Source: Choristoneura fumiferana
Taxonomy: Eukaryota > Arthropoda > Insecta > Lepidoptera > Tortricidae
Direction: 5' to 3'
Assembly (NCBI RefSeq): GCF_025370935.1
Contig: NC_133481.1
Coordinates: 16,724,769-16,788,768 of the forward strand
DNA length: 64,000 nt
Shown here in pieces: positions 23,106 to 34,405 of this stretch (position 1 is its first letter; every line of letters starts with the position of its first letter). Position numbers and translations under genes: made by a program. The notes beneath the pieces are model-generated. The model saw only the letters and a program-made list of their open reading frames with translations, was not told the origin of the DNA and searched no databases.

Positions 23106-23270
23106 ACTTGCTTAGATTTCGTTTGTTATCTGGGTCCATCAATTTTTTCTTGTCACTCGTTGCTATTGACGTTTCCCTTAGTTACTCCTTAAAGCGTAAG
23201 TTTATAGGATTAAAATTTACCAAAGATGCATTTTTGTGGTAGTTTAAAGAAGTGTTTGTACCAATAATAT

Positions 23271-23440
23271 GCGAGGATGTGTTTTTCATAAACCAATAGA
23301 AACGCTTAATTTACACATCCTCGCACAGCACATCTCTGGTGGAAACAGCTGAGCGTAGCGAGGCGAGGTAAATGAAGCGTTTCTTTTGGTTAATGAAAAA
23401 CATATTACTCGCAACACATCCTCGCACATCTCTAGTGGTA
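23271..23440. mobile_element. MITE, TGCGAGGATGTGTT family, copy B
   Basis: tgcgaggatgtgtttttcat at the left and acacatcctcgcaca at the right are inverted. The centre catctctggtggaaacagct, gagcgtagcgaggcgaggta is shared exactly with copy A (4071-4222). An extra ttacacatcctcgcacag sits inside the left half, so this copy carries an additional end sequence. Confidence 0.82.
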
Positions 23441-23520
23441 ACGCTGCTTTAAGCCCCTTCTATAATTGGTCATCTAATAAGCATGTTAGTAGTTAGTATA
23501 ATGTGACACAACATTAAGGA

Positions 23521-23654
23521 CCTGTTTCACCATCCATTGATTAGTGTTAACTGACGGTTAAGTGTGATGCCTTCTCCGTCTATTCGAACAAAACAAATAG
23601 AGACAGCATCACACCTAACCGCCAGTTAACACTAATCAATGGATGGTGAAACAT
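23521..23654. mobile_element. Palindromic MITE, 'CTGTTTCACCATCCATTGAT' family, copy 1
   Basis: The left arm cctgtttcaccatccattga, ttagtgttaactgacggtta pairs with the right arm, with taaccgccagttaacactaa and tcaatggatggtgaaaca. The loop near attcgaacaaaacaaat is about 20 nt. Copy 2 is at 41258-41398. It is almost wholly self-complementary and noncoding. Confidence 0.88.
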
Positions 23655-23836
23655 TCTATTAAACTGTACTACTTTTGTCTCCTCGCTGACGTGACAGAAT
23701 AACAACAAGAAATAGTTGAACCACCCATCTAACCTTTAACAAAATACATTAAGATCGATAATTGAGATCGATACTTTATGCGCGAAATCGTAACAATCAA
23801 ATTATATACTCACATTCGTGTTTATATTAGTTAAGA

Positions 23837-23876
23837 ATCGATCTAGCTTGGTCTTATCTTTTGGGAAAATGCGAGG
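23837..23876 (-). repeat. LINE-like 3' UTR fragment (copy 2 of 3)
   Basis: atcgatctagcttggtctta, tcttttgggaaaatgc is the reverse complement of the 5' part of the repeat at 2922-3012. Confidence 0.6.
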
Positions 23877-24724
23877 TCTGCAAACCAAAATTTTAATTAT
23901 TAAGTTTGATACGTGTTTAACCTGACGACAACGCGAAAATAAAGTACCATAAAAAATGGTGTATTAATGGTGCTTGTTGTACACGTCAAATTATTTTAAT
24001 GGTTTGTTACCCGCTGCACGAACAAGTCACAGTCCCCTATCAGGTTCAAATTGCTCCAAGTACTATTTAACTGCCTTGTGCTCTCACAACAACCAATTTG
24101 AGAACTCATCCAAATCCAAAATTTAATTTGCGAACCCTCAAAATCTGTCACAGCGTCAGAGCGTCACCCCGATTTTATCGCGAACGATGTCGTCAAAGTA
24201 AAAAAAAACATCGCCATCCCGAGCTTATTTTCCATTATCAAGCGTCTTAAACGGGGTCGATGGATTAAACTTTTCTAATTTCGCCCAGATGAAGACAGGT
24301 GCCGATCGAATTTGTAACTCTATTGTAGGTGGAAATGGGCAATTTTGGCGGAGTCAGCTAGAGATTAGCAGCGATCCGGATAATCCTAGTATCGGGTCGA
24401 GATGTGACCCTCATATTTCATAATGGCCCGCCCTCTGCCTTCCGTGAAACCCCCACCCCCCAAAGACGCTCGCTCCCTTACGCCGTTTGGTGATATGTTT
24501 ATTAAGGCATGATCAGAACTTGGCGTAGTTAGGCGTGATTTGCACTTTAGGTTGTTCGTGTCGCAAGTTTGCCCAACTTTGATAATAACTAATATTATAA
24601 ATGTGAAAGCTTGTCAGTTTGGATGAAATTTACATCTGAAACTAAAAGCACTCATAACTCAACCACTTAAAATCATTGAAATTAACCAGCGCATAGAACA
24701 TATGTCTGCATGTATTCTAAACAA

Positions 24725-24797
24725 TACTTATGGTGGTCTAGTGGTTGGAAAACCTAACTACAAATCATGATATCCCGGGTTCGATTCTATCAAACTA
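24725..24797 (+). repeat. SINE-like tRNA head, family 3 related
   Basis: tatggtggtctagtggttgg and cccgggttcgattctat reproduce A-box and B-box spacing of a tRNA-derived SINE head. The stem ends do not pair as in a functional tRNA and no body follows. It lies just upstream of SINE family 2 copy C. Confidence 0.5.
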
Positions 24798-24855
24798 CAT
24801 ATCAAATAAGGAGCAAAGTTGTGAGCTAAAGTTAGTTGTATAATAATGTTTGATT

Positions 24856-25189
24856 ATTGGAATAGGTGCCGTGGTGGCCTAGTGGTTTGACCTATCGCCT
24901 CTCAAGCAGAGGGTCGTGGGTTCAAACCCCGGCTCGCACCTCTGAGTTTAACGAAATTCATGTGCGGAATTACATTTTAAATTTACCACGAGCTTTGCGG
25001 TGAAGGAAAACATCGTGAGGAAACCTGCACGAACCTGCGAAGCGGTTCAATGGTGCGTGCGAAGTTCCCAATCCGCACTGGGCCCGCGTGGGAACTATGG
25101 CCCAAGTCCTCTTGTTCTGAGAGGAGGCCTGTGCCCAGCAGTGGGACGTATATAGGCTGGGATGATGATGATGGATGATTGGAATAGGT
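24856..25189 (+). mobile_element. SINE family 2, copy C, full length, 12-bp target duplication
   Basis: The direct repeat ATTGGAATAGGT at 24856-24867 and 25178-25189 flanks a 310-bp element. The head gccgtggtggcctagtggtt has a B box gggttcaaacc at about 24919. Next come tttaaatttaccacgagctt, the segment aaaacatcgtgaggaaacct, cccaatccgcactgggcccg, ggcctgtgcccagcagtggg and the ATG-repeat tail. This is the best reference copy of family 2 in the window. Confidence 0.93.
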
Positions 25190-25503
25190 TTGTTGTTTAT
25201 TATGTGCGTGGCGTATGAATATATTGTCTCGTGAATCGTGTAGTTTAGTTGCCTGTGAAATTATTATTTACTGGGAACTAAGTCGAATCTTTAGTTTAGT
25301 TTAATTTTCTTAACGACCTAGTAAGAATTATCCATATTATTTAGTATCATAAAAGGGAAAACTTTGTTTGCTTTTTACTCAACTACGGCAAAGCTAAAAG
25401 GAAGAGCAATGATTTTAGCAGTCTATGTATGTATTAAAGGAAGATGTTAATCACGTAAACTACTGAACTGTTTAAAAAAAACTGACAATGCGAAACGAAC
25501 TTA

Positions 25504-25760
25504 CATGGTTAGGGTTCCGTATGATGAAATATTTTATTATCTATTTTCACGATATTTTTGTATTCCTTTTTTTATGTTAGCCGAGTAGTTTCTAAAATAA
25601 GAGGGGAATAGTTATCAAATTTTCGTGCATTTTTTTAATTTCTAATTTTCAACTCAATCTGTTTCATAATTTTGGAGCAAATTGGTTCTAACAGATAGAC
25701 AGACACGCAAGTAATCCTGTAAGGGTTCCGTTTCTTCCTTTTGAGGTAGGGAATCCTAAA
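25504..25760. repeat. 'GGTTCCGT' repeat, copy
   Basis: gttagggttccgtatgatga at the left and cagatagacagacacgcaag, taatcctgtaagggttccgt, cttccttttgaggtaggga at the right are the two ends of the family. Length is about 255 bp, shorter than the 12.3-kb copy. Confidence 0.6.
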
Positions 25761-26029
25761 ATAGAGTATGATTTATTTTTTATCCTGAGAAATCGCAAAG
25801 TAGACGAAATTGTGGACAAAACAGCTAGCCGTAGATATTTCAGAATTACGAAAAGGTTAATAGAATTATCTGAAATAGAAAGGGACTGGCCGATACACCG
25901 CATCGCCCGAGCAACTTAACGAGTTAAACCTTACCCACAAAACAAAGCTACACAACCCGAAAATCTTATTAAAACAACCGCTTCGAACAGTGGAAAGCAC
26001 GAGTTATTGGTTATCCGGGCCTGTGATCG

Positions 26030-26112
26030 GGCGAACCGGGCGAAATGATGTATGGCCGGATAAGACAATGTAGCGAAAAGGTACGCCCGGCTCGCCGTTT
26101 CGGGTCGACCTT
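26030..26112. promoter_or_regulatory. GC-rich patch with CCGGATAAGACAATGTA (element 1)
   Basis: A GC-rich block in AT-rich intron. The 17-mer CCGGATAAGACAATGTA at 26056-26072 recurs exactly at 27294-27310, and both are followed by related gcgaaaaggtacgcccgg / ccggaaggaacgaccgccgg sequence. Direct-repeat orientation, low copy number and GC content make a regulatory element one explanation; an unidentified repeat is the other. Confidence 0.3.
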
Positions 26113-26639
26113 TCAATTTCCTTGAGTGTCCGGGTCGGAGTCAATATTGCGGTCTTTATTTCTTTGTCTACAAGCGTGATGAGTTCTTAGGTTAGGTTCT
26201 TAATGTTGGTACGTAAGTGAGTCGCTGGTGGAAAGGGAAAAGTATGTTTTACTTGTGCTACTTACTTAACGTTAGTGTCTACGGCAATTGAGCTTGGCTT
26301 ATTGTTGTTACGAAATTGTCTACTTCGTAGCCAATTTATCTGGCACTCGTTTTCATTCACGGCTTCGCTCGTGTGAATGCGTGGAATTTCCAGTAAAGAA
26401 AATGGTATCATGATCTTAATACAAGGGCATTAAGAATACCCTTAGGTTGATTGGCGTGCATCTGCTTTGGGTCGATTCCTGAGTAGGTAGTTAGTAGTTT
26501 GCTGCGGCCAGCAGCGTGCCACCAGCTGCTAGCTACCCTGCTGCCTACTCAATGCACGCCATAGCTTAGCTAAATTAGGCATTGAAATTTCGGGATTTGA
26601 TATCTCTGTCCCATGGGAATCTCTCCTTAGTCTTGCTAC

Positions 26640-26830
26640 ACTCTTAACAGAATGATCGTAGTAGTGAACCTCCATAACGACTCTCTTGGGAAAATGGCGT
26701 GTTGGTTTCCCTTCCCTTCCGCCTTCCACATCGCAAGACTGGAGTTCGTTGTCCGCAAAAGACAAAACTCCACTTTTACATTAGGTATTTTAATCACCTT
26801 TTACGACACCCACGTATTTTATACGTATTT
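26640..26830 (-). repeat. retroelement-derived segment
   Basis: On the minus strand it reads gggtgtcgtaaaaggtgatt, then acgaactccagtcttgcgat, gtggaaggcggaagggaag and ttcccaagagagtcgttat. I remember this arrangement as a common dispersed sequence in lepidopteran genomes, but the family name is not known to me. A 78-codon open frame across it (26529-26765, minus) is part of the repeat. Confidence 0.5.
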
Positions 26831-27219
26831 CCGCCCTATTCTAAAACCGTGCACAGCACAAACTACGAAAATATCAGGATAAAACTCACCTTTGTGTTAT
26901 TCCCGTGGGCTATATCTAAAAATCAATGGCAGCGTTCTCCGGGCAAAGGCACCGTAAAAACTATCCAAAAACGCATATGACCTTTTACAGAAAACCGTAC
27001 CTACACACGAAACCGCAACAATCGTTTTCTGCACAAATAAAAGACTACTTGTCAACCTAAATGCGTTTGATATACCAACAACTGTATTGGAAAAAGCCTA
27101 CGTTGCAGAGATACCCCGTCAAACGAACAGTCGCTCGAGCTTACACAGATAAGTTATGCGCGCGATAAATTTTCCAAGGGCATCTATTTTTGCCCTCGCC
27201 CCCTTGCACATACACCATT

Positions 27220-27365
27220 TGCGATATTCGGCCGTGCCGACGTCGCGGTACCCGAGTATGTACCCGGGTATGATTGATGACCGGCCAAGTGGTCCGGATA
27301 AGACAATGTACCGGAAGGAACGACCGCCGGCCGGTACTGGCCGTACCGGGTTTATTTGGTCGACA
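27220..27365. promoter_or_regulatory. GC-rich patch with CCGGATAAGACAATGTA (element 2)
   Basis: It shares the exact 17-mer at 27294-27310 with element 1 and is rich in CCGG/CGG (ggccaagtggtccgg, ccgccggccggtactggccg). Open frames on both strands here are produced by the low stop-codon density of GC-rich DNA. No promoter motif such as a TATA box can be assigned. Confidence 0.3.
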
Positions 27366-27574
27366 GCCAGCCGTTTGCTATATGACGCGAGATAATGAAC
27401 GTAAGGGAAATGCTTTTTCAATACACTCTGTACTGCTGACTGTATTACGTACGTATTGTAGACCTGTATTGTTTTCTTTTTGGTATTGCGTCGTGAAAAT
27501 ACTTTGGTAGTATCTTGGTACAAAAGAGCAATGTCAACCTTTTTTGTTGCTGTTTGTTTTGATCTATATAAGGG

Positions 27575-27700
27575 CGTAGTTTAGCAAAAAGGATCCAAAG
27601 CACTGTCATATTATTCTTTAAATTGGCTTTTGTTCCTACTGAAAGTAGATCCAAAATTTAAAAAAAATGTTGAGTGTTGGATCCTTTTCGTTAAACTACG
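27575..27700. mobile_element. 126-bp MITE with 24-bp terminal repeats
   Basis: cgtagtttagcaaaaaggat (27575-27598 arm) pairs with the arm 27677-27700 ending atccttttcgttaaactacg, with two mismatches in 24. The interior is AT-rich and noncoding. Confidence 0.8.
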
Positions 27701-29088
27701 TCGAAAATAAGTTTTTGTTAAAATTTCATTTTGATACAAGCTCATTTGACTGTACTTATTTGCACTATTGTTCAAACCGTGTATCCTAGAGTAATTGACT
27801 GAGTTCTGCAAAGCTCAGTCCATATTTTTCGAAATCCCAATATGATTTTTGAACGGGAGTAAAACTGTTACCGCAAGGACCATAGCTACATAATGTATCG
27901 TAGAAAGTAAACAAATATATTATGATTTTATATATTTACAAATGAGAAAAATAGTCCATAACAGGGTATAAATTGTCAGGGATATAAATTTTCCCGTTGT
28001 AAGTATAGACATAGGTTTTTGTTTTTGATTGTTGTTGACATATAGATTGTGGATGAAACAGACTTGATAAGTACTTTGAAGACAATTACAGAAGTGAACA
28101 ATGATATGCACGCATCAGCTATAAGCTGCCTGTGCATTATAAATAATAAATAAATAATATAAGTATGGCTCTACTTAGTAACGCATTTGATTCCAAAGTA
28201 GAAAACCCTCGTCATACTTTGAAAATTAAGACGCTAGAATCAAAAGTTTACCTAGGTAAATTGATTATGAATGCTATTAATCCAAGTGTCTAACTTCACA
28301 GACAGCCTTTAATCGTACCATAGAGTTCGCTATTTATTACTTAATTACCAAACACGTTCCAAGAATCGCTGGCAGCGTATTGGAAACTGTTATAATAGCT
28401 TTTACGTACTCCCAGACTAACTTCACACTCTGACGGTAGCGAGTTACAACTCTACTCGAACACTGCCAAGATATTAGTCTTAACAAGCGCTAGATCTGAT
28501 CTTGGAGTTGACAATTATAGTTGGACCTCTCGATTTCTATCGGGGCACCCCAATGCCTCCCAAAACGTGGACTGTTTTAAGAGGCGAGAGGGTCACTTCG
28601 GGCTGGTGACTACTACACAGATACCTTTCTATATCTGTTTCCAATTGGAGTCGGTACACGTATCTTTGGATTGAAATCGTGGTCTATCGGTTTACAACGA
28701 GTTTTCATAGCACTCCGGTACTGTAGATATTTTACTCGGTGTTCCTTTCGAGTCTCGGAATTATTTTTGCGGTAAGGCGATCGGGGTGATTGCATTTTCG
28801 TATTATACGTTGCATCGAACAGGGCGATGCCGATTTGTCGATGTGAAGTTTGTGCCGCGTTTGTTTGCTGTCAGAATTCACTTAATAGTTAGTACTTAAC
28901 TGATTCAAAACACACTTTTGGCAGCCGCTATAATCGCTTAACAGCCAGCCTAACGCTGACGATGCTAGTACTACATTTTTGTGTTACAACTGCGAAAGAG
29001 AATCACGTGACACGTGGTGAAAAAGTAGATACTCTATAGGTAATATTGAGTGAGAAAACACTACCGTTGTCACAGTTTGCCATCATGT

Positions 29089-29091
<3 letters not shown>

Positions 29092-29122
<31 letters not shown>
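29092..29122. repeat. (AC)15 microsatellite
   Basis: An uninterrupted AC run followed by atgggcgtcgccagg. It is not attached to a recognisable element. Confidence 0.95.
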
Positions 29123-29124
<2 letters not shown>

Positions 29125-29764
29125 GGCGTCGCCAGGGGGGAGCAGGGAGGGGCGGCTAACCAAACCAGTCCTAAGCTTTGATTTGACTTGCTTGATCGAT
29201 CATTCCTGTACGTCGAAACTGAAACTCGACCACTTCCTACTTTTTTCATCCTCCATATTATAAACTTGCTCCCCCTCCCCCTCCTGGGTCATCGGCTGGC
29301 GACACCCTTTCACCACAAAACACAGATAGTTCAGAAGTCAATCTCCATACAAGTGCGCTCGAAGCAACGCACACATAGACACTGCTCACGGACACGATAT
29401 CTCGGCACGGTTGGGACCAGTGCGAGCGGGAATGCCATGCACTTGAGACACGCGTCTGTGAACTTTTTTGTACAATAATGGCGCAACAAAAAAAAGTTAT
29501 TATAACTGTTCAGTGGACGGTTGTTTAAATTCAAAATTAAACGGGGAATTGACATTTTTTAAACTACCAGTGGTTTCAGAGAGGTAAGTAGGTATCTGCT
29601 TGTATTTCGATGGTTCGTTTTAACGTACACAAAACAGTTAGGTAGATATGTAAGCGCCCCGCCCCGGGCCCCGAAGAATAATATCTAAGATCGATTTATA
29701 AATTATAATAGTTTCTTATTTTTAATCAGTATAAACAAAGTACTTAACAAAATTTTTCTAAGGT

Positions 29765-29920
29765 AAATTCACGCCAACTTACGTAAGTTGAAAGTAGCCT
29801 ATGTCACTCTCTGGCCCATAAACTATCTCTATGCCAAAAATCACGTTGATTCGTCGCTCCGTTTCGACGTGAAAGACGGACAAACATACAAACACACACA
29901 CTTTCGCATTTATAATAGTG
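29765..29920 (+). repeat. 3' part of the 'TTTCGCATTTATAATA' repeat
   Basis: gaaagtagcctatgtcactc, tctggcccataaactatctc, gccaaaaatcacgttgattc, cgtttcgacgtgaaagacgg and aacacacacactttcgcatt, tataat give the 3' half of a close relative of the 16832 element. Confidence 0.65.
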
Positions 29921-30934
29921 CATTTCGCCAATGTCGAAATCGTCGCAAGATATTTTCTGTGACAAATTTGTAATATAACAATGACATTAAAATTAGACAT
30001 TATTATTTGACATTATTATTATTATTTCGTTTTTTAGTTATTATTAATTTATATTTCCGTTCTTCCCGTTTCATTTTCAACAATAAATCAAACAACTAGA
30101 TACGAGTGCCACTACCACGATAGTTTTTTGTGCATAAGCCATAGTTGACAACCTTAGAGCGACCGCCGAGCGTAGGTATGAATAGTGAAGTACATACAGG
30201 AGATTGCCTTCTGAACTATCTGTTTTGTGCTTGCACACACTACGTTTAGATTGTACTAGGTGTAAAAACTTCTGGACGTGAAACTGGCTGGTACGGCGTT
30301 AAAGAGCACATTCTGCACGAAAATACTACATTTTATCCACTCGTAATATTGATATATTGTACATCTAAGCTGAACAACATACACGCGCACAAAGAAGCAA
30401 AGTAACATAGCTCGGGAAAGTATTGACGTTCGCATATTACGGGCTCCGGGCGTGGACTCCAGCGGGCAAACACTGTGTCCGTCTTTTGTGCAGCCGGATA
30501 ACGCTGCAAGAGAATATTTGAAGACACCGGATGGAATTTCCCCGGGAGATCGATTTTAAAAGGGCCGAAGCATGTAGCATAGGTGTGTTGCCATTTTAGA
30601 TTAATGTTTTACAAAAATTTGAGATGCATGTTGGTGATCTCTCTCTTGAGTCGATGCCTCATGTCTTAGGATTGTGGTCAGTATCTGGTTGTATATTGAT
30701 GAGATAGGTAATTAGATTATACGGGAATATTTCGGGAGATTTAGTATGATTGAATATCACCGTAAACTTTTTATCAAATTCACCGTTTAGGCGGTACACA
30801 TTAAAAATCAATCTACATATACAATACATTACAAATAGGGATGACGACTGTGTTAAAAATATATCATTCTCATTCTTTTCTATTTCTGTTTCTATTCTAT
30901 TTAGTCCGACAGTTAGATTATGGAAAAATATGGG

Positions 30935-31120
30935 ACACGTATTTTTTGGTTTATCAAATTATTAAAAATCGTTAAAGGTATCTATCATCAAACTTCCGGA
31001 GTGGGGGCTTGTGACGTCACTATTAGGTAAAAATAGTACCATATAGTGACTTCACTCGAAACTTCTAAGCACTGTATCCTCGTCATTTTTGGTTTGTCAA
31101 ACAAAAGAAAAAATACGTGT
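30935..31120. mobile_element. MITE with ACACGTATTTTTT ends
   Basis: acacgtattttttggtttat at the left and gaaaaaatacgtgt at the right are inverted. The centre has ggcttgtgacgtcactatta and a partner ccatatagtgacttcactcg. A related cacgtgacgtcacag block is at 35968-36000. No frame is present. Confidence 0.6.
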
Positions 31121-32021
31121 ACAATATTTTTTAATTATCTAACTGATGGACTAAACAGTTTTTTTAGTCGTCTAGCCTATTCTTTACCGCACACTACATC
31201 AGTACCTACAAAAATTTTATACATAGGTATAGACACAAAATGCAGGGTAGAAAATAGGCGGTCTTATCGCTTAAAAGCTTATCTATATATGGATATGGAA
31301 TATAATTTTATTATCCTGATGAAATCTGCTATTTATAACTAAATTACAAAACAAACAAAATGTGAATCAAAAATCGCAGACGACACCCCATACGACCCAA
31401 AAACGTTAATTAAGTACCTTACTGCGCCAAACTGGCCCAGTTAAGTGGCTACGTAAGAAGAAAACGAGGGTTTGGAGTCACAAAGGGGTGAAGTTATTTG
31501 CGAAATGTCCCCTTCTAGGTCCGTATGGGGCAATTTGAGCAGATAAAGTCTGGTCAGACGTGAGCAGACCGTAGAAGGACTTGTGTAATAGAATGGTAGG
31601 ATGGCTTCATCGGACGAAGCCCAAAAATAAATTTAAAAAATCTGGTTTTATATTCATCGAAGTTCAACAGTTGTATGCATGCCCATGATACGATGAGTAT
31701 GTACTTAGTAGAATTAAAACATGATTTAACCTATACGTTAATATTCACAATAGTCTATATATTATGCTTCCATCCTATGTAAATAATGTTATTTAAAAAA
31801 AAAAATTTTTTTTTATTGTATTATCATCCAACTTACATACCTAATGTAAATAATTTATTAAATCAGGTGTTACTTCATAGGTCCATATCAATGAACTGAA
31901 AAAATTACTTTGCTCACCCGTAACTTTATGATAGCTACGTTCATTTTCATGCAGTTCCCCCACCTCCACACTGTATAAATACACACAAATCACGCGAACC
32001 CATCTATCACCACCACAACAC

Positions 32022-32309
32022 TACACTGACGCGTATTAAATGATATTGTAACGGAGAACTCACGTCTTAAACCGAGTTTAGCTCGACATGTTTCGGGCTA
32101 TTTCGTAGCCCTTCCTCTCAGGAGCACGCGACTCGGCGGCTGCCGCAACACGCACACTACGCGCCACAGCGCTCCTGAGAGGAAGGGTTACGAAATAGCC
32201 CGAAACGTGTCGAGCTAAACTCGGTTTAAGACGTGAGTTATCCGTTTCAATATCATTTAATATCAGTGAGTCTCACGGTAGTTTCATGTACAAAATTACA
32301 CTGACGCGT
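32022..32309. mobile_element. Foldback element, family F, copy 2, with 13-bp direct flanking repeats
   Basis: Arms 32035-32125 and 32171-32261 are almost perfectly complementary over about 90 bp (cgagtttagctcgacatgtt with its partner, cttcctctcaggagc with gctcctgagaggaag). The GC-rich loop is 45 nt (ctcggcggctgccgcaacac). TACACTGACGCGT occurs at 32022-32034 and 32297-32309 as a direct repeat. No coding capacity. Confidence 0.87.
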
Positions 32310-32825
32310 TTCGAACTCAAGCAGAGCTCATCTTCAGCGTACCACAACCGTTCACCATGCTACCAGATGGTTGACTAAGAAACCAAAACAAACATTTTAA
32401 TTTGTCACTTTTAATTTACAAAACATCTACTTATAAGCTCCGAGCAATCGTCTCCCGATACCCCGCACCGGGGCCTAATCAAACCGGAATGGCACCGGAT
32501 CGGTCGCGGACGGTCTCGGACGAATTAAAAAGGGCACGCCTGGCGCGCCCATTATTGGCATTCCTAAGGATGTGACGCCGAGCGCCGTGGGCCCTGATAT
32601 CTATTGGGTGCTGAATATTTTGACAGCTTTTTGCTTTTGTGCGACATTACTTGGATTTTTTTGTGTCGGCCTTTTTTACTGGAGACATGGACTAGGTCGA
32701 ACGTGAGCGTGTTTAAGAAACAAAATGTTTATTTTGTATCATTGTAGGTACCTACTGTATTTGCTCTTGATTTTTTTTTAATAAAGCTTGAAAGGGTTTT
32801 GTAATTTATTTAACCTATACATAGT

Positions 32826-33120
32826 TTAGCCATGTCCGTCCGTCCGTCTTTCTGTCTGTCCGTCCGTCCGTGACTCAGCTTAGAAACTGTTAGAGCTAGA
32901 AAGCTGTAATTTTGCATGAGTCTCTGCTGTAATCATGTCAACCACGCCGGCAAAGTGGTAAAACAAAATAAAAAAACAGGTTCCCTCCCCTACACATAAA
33001 GTGGGGATGAATTTTTATTTCTCATTCAAACCCATAGTGTGGAGTATCGTTGGATATGTCTTTTGTAATAAAAAATAAAAGGTTACAAAGACCATTTTTC
33101 GATTTAAGGATAGTGGTTGT
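32826..33120 (+). repeat. LINE-like 3' UTR, 'GTCCGTCCGT..AGCTAGAAAGCTG' type
   Basis: It starts with a GTCC/GTCT run (gtccgtccgtccgtctttct), followed by gttagagctagaaagctgta, attttgcatgagtc, ccggcaaagtggtaaaacaa and gtggagtatcgttggatatg. I recall this order from insect non-LTR retrotransposon 3' regions; only one copy is seen in the window. Confidence 0.5.
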
Positions 33121-33823
33121 ATTCTTTCATTAGAGTTGTTCCCTGTTTATTTTTGGTCAAATTTAATTGCAGAAGTATCCTTTTCGGAGAAAACCTTCCT
33201 CATTTAAAACAATTTTAAGTGACCCTAATATTGCAAAGGTGCCGTCAGCGAAAGGACAGCGGGGAAAATTTTAGCGTCCGACATTTTCCACTTAAATTAT
33301 AATAATTAATTAAATAGCGCTTAAGCACGCATACAAAGAATTTATCCTTCCTACCTAATTAGGAATTATACTTGCTGGGTTTCTAATTCTCCCTTTTTTA
33401 ATACTAAAAGGAAAACTTGTAGGTATTTTTTCTCGATTGCTTCATCAAGTGGCTTTTTATTTTACTTTCATCAACGACAGATTTTCAAATCAATTTGAGT
33501 TTTTTTTTGCCAAACCATTGCGGCAATCGCAGCATTCTGAATAATTTATACGCTATTCGCAAAAAACAGTTTTGGACATTGGACACACAGAGATTGCTTA
33601 CGAACGAAAAAAAGAAGAAAAAAAACAGTGTCAGTATTGCTTCTCGCTAAGATTTAATTATAATAAAAAATACATTTTCCCGGTCTTTTATGACATAATA
33701 CAATAGAATTGTTATTAGGTTCATTTTACAATAAAGGTTATTACAATAAAATTAAAACAAAAAGCAGAAATAATACTAAATATTACAAACCAAATTAAAA
33801 ACTAAACTAGTTTAGTTTCTAAT

Positions 33824-34405
33824 CTAAAAAGGCCCCGGCGACATTGTGCTGAAGATGCTGGCAGCATTTCCTCGTTGAATAGCTAGGCTAATTCTTTGAG
33901 TGAGATAGCTGCCAGCTCTTTGGTCACCTCTTCGAAATCTTTTTGAAGAGGCTTAGTGCTCCTGGGCCCCACGGACCAAGAGTCTCGACACCGAAAGGGA
34001 CAAAATTATATTCGGCGCCGAGAACACTATATTTACCTACTTTAGCGGTTTCGGCCGCTTCTGCTTCGGCCACTGCCCTTGTCGACGTCCGGTGGAGATG
34101 CGAAGGGGCTAGTGTGTCTAGACAGGTTGCATGCCACACTAGAACAATTCCCATACTCCACGGGATCAACGACATACCGTCTTGGTCTCTTGCCATCGTC
34201 TCTTGAAATACCCGACGGCTCCAGGAGAGCCGGCACGTTAGCCGACGCAAGAGACCGACGAATAATGTCGTTAAGGGCAGCATTTGTCTCGCCAAGCGGC
34301 CCGCGCTCTTCTGGCAGGAGAGTCCGCGGTGCTCAAGCAGGTCTACATCGCTTCCACAGGGGCAACGATGTGGAGCGCAGACCGGGACCCCAAGACGTAG
34401 ACAAA
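33824..34405 (-). pseudogene. Decayed non-LTR retroelement protein C-terminus (Cys/His motif plus PD-(D/E)XK-like region)
   Basis: On the minus strand three frames carry consecutive parts of one protein. From the 5' side, LGVPVCAPHRCPCG then EHRGLSCQKSAGR is a C-x-C...H...C cluster. Next is EPSGISRDDGKRP in another frame, then DGMSLIPWSMGIVLVW and FVPFGVETLGPWGPGALSLF, then ISLAIQRGNAAS in the third frame before a stop. At least two frameshifts break it. Known: site-specific non-LTR elements carry a C-terminal Cys/His cluster followed by a restriction-like endonuclease with a P-D...D core; the RP-DG...WHATC spacing here fits that loosely, and a D-to-H change (WHAT) may mark loss of a key residue. 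The 5' end is truncated near 34405. The clade is not certain. Confidence 0.6.

Noticed and set aside
27119..27523. 134-codon minus-strand frame over the GC-rich patch
   Set aside because: Overlapping open frames on both strands with no motif; explained by GC content.
28613..28795. Minus-strand open frame of 60 codons in a GC-balanced region
   Set aside because: No recognisable domain, no splice signals assessed as convincing, and length is near chance expectation.
31797..31821. A-run followed by T-run (aaaaaaaaaaattttttttttt)
   Set aside because: A simple low-complexity palindrome, common in AT-rich DNA; no function can be supported.
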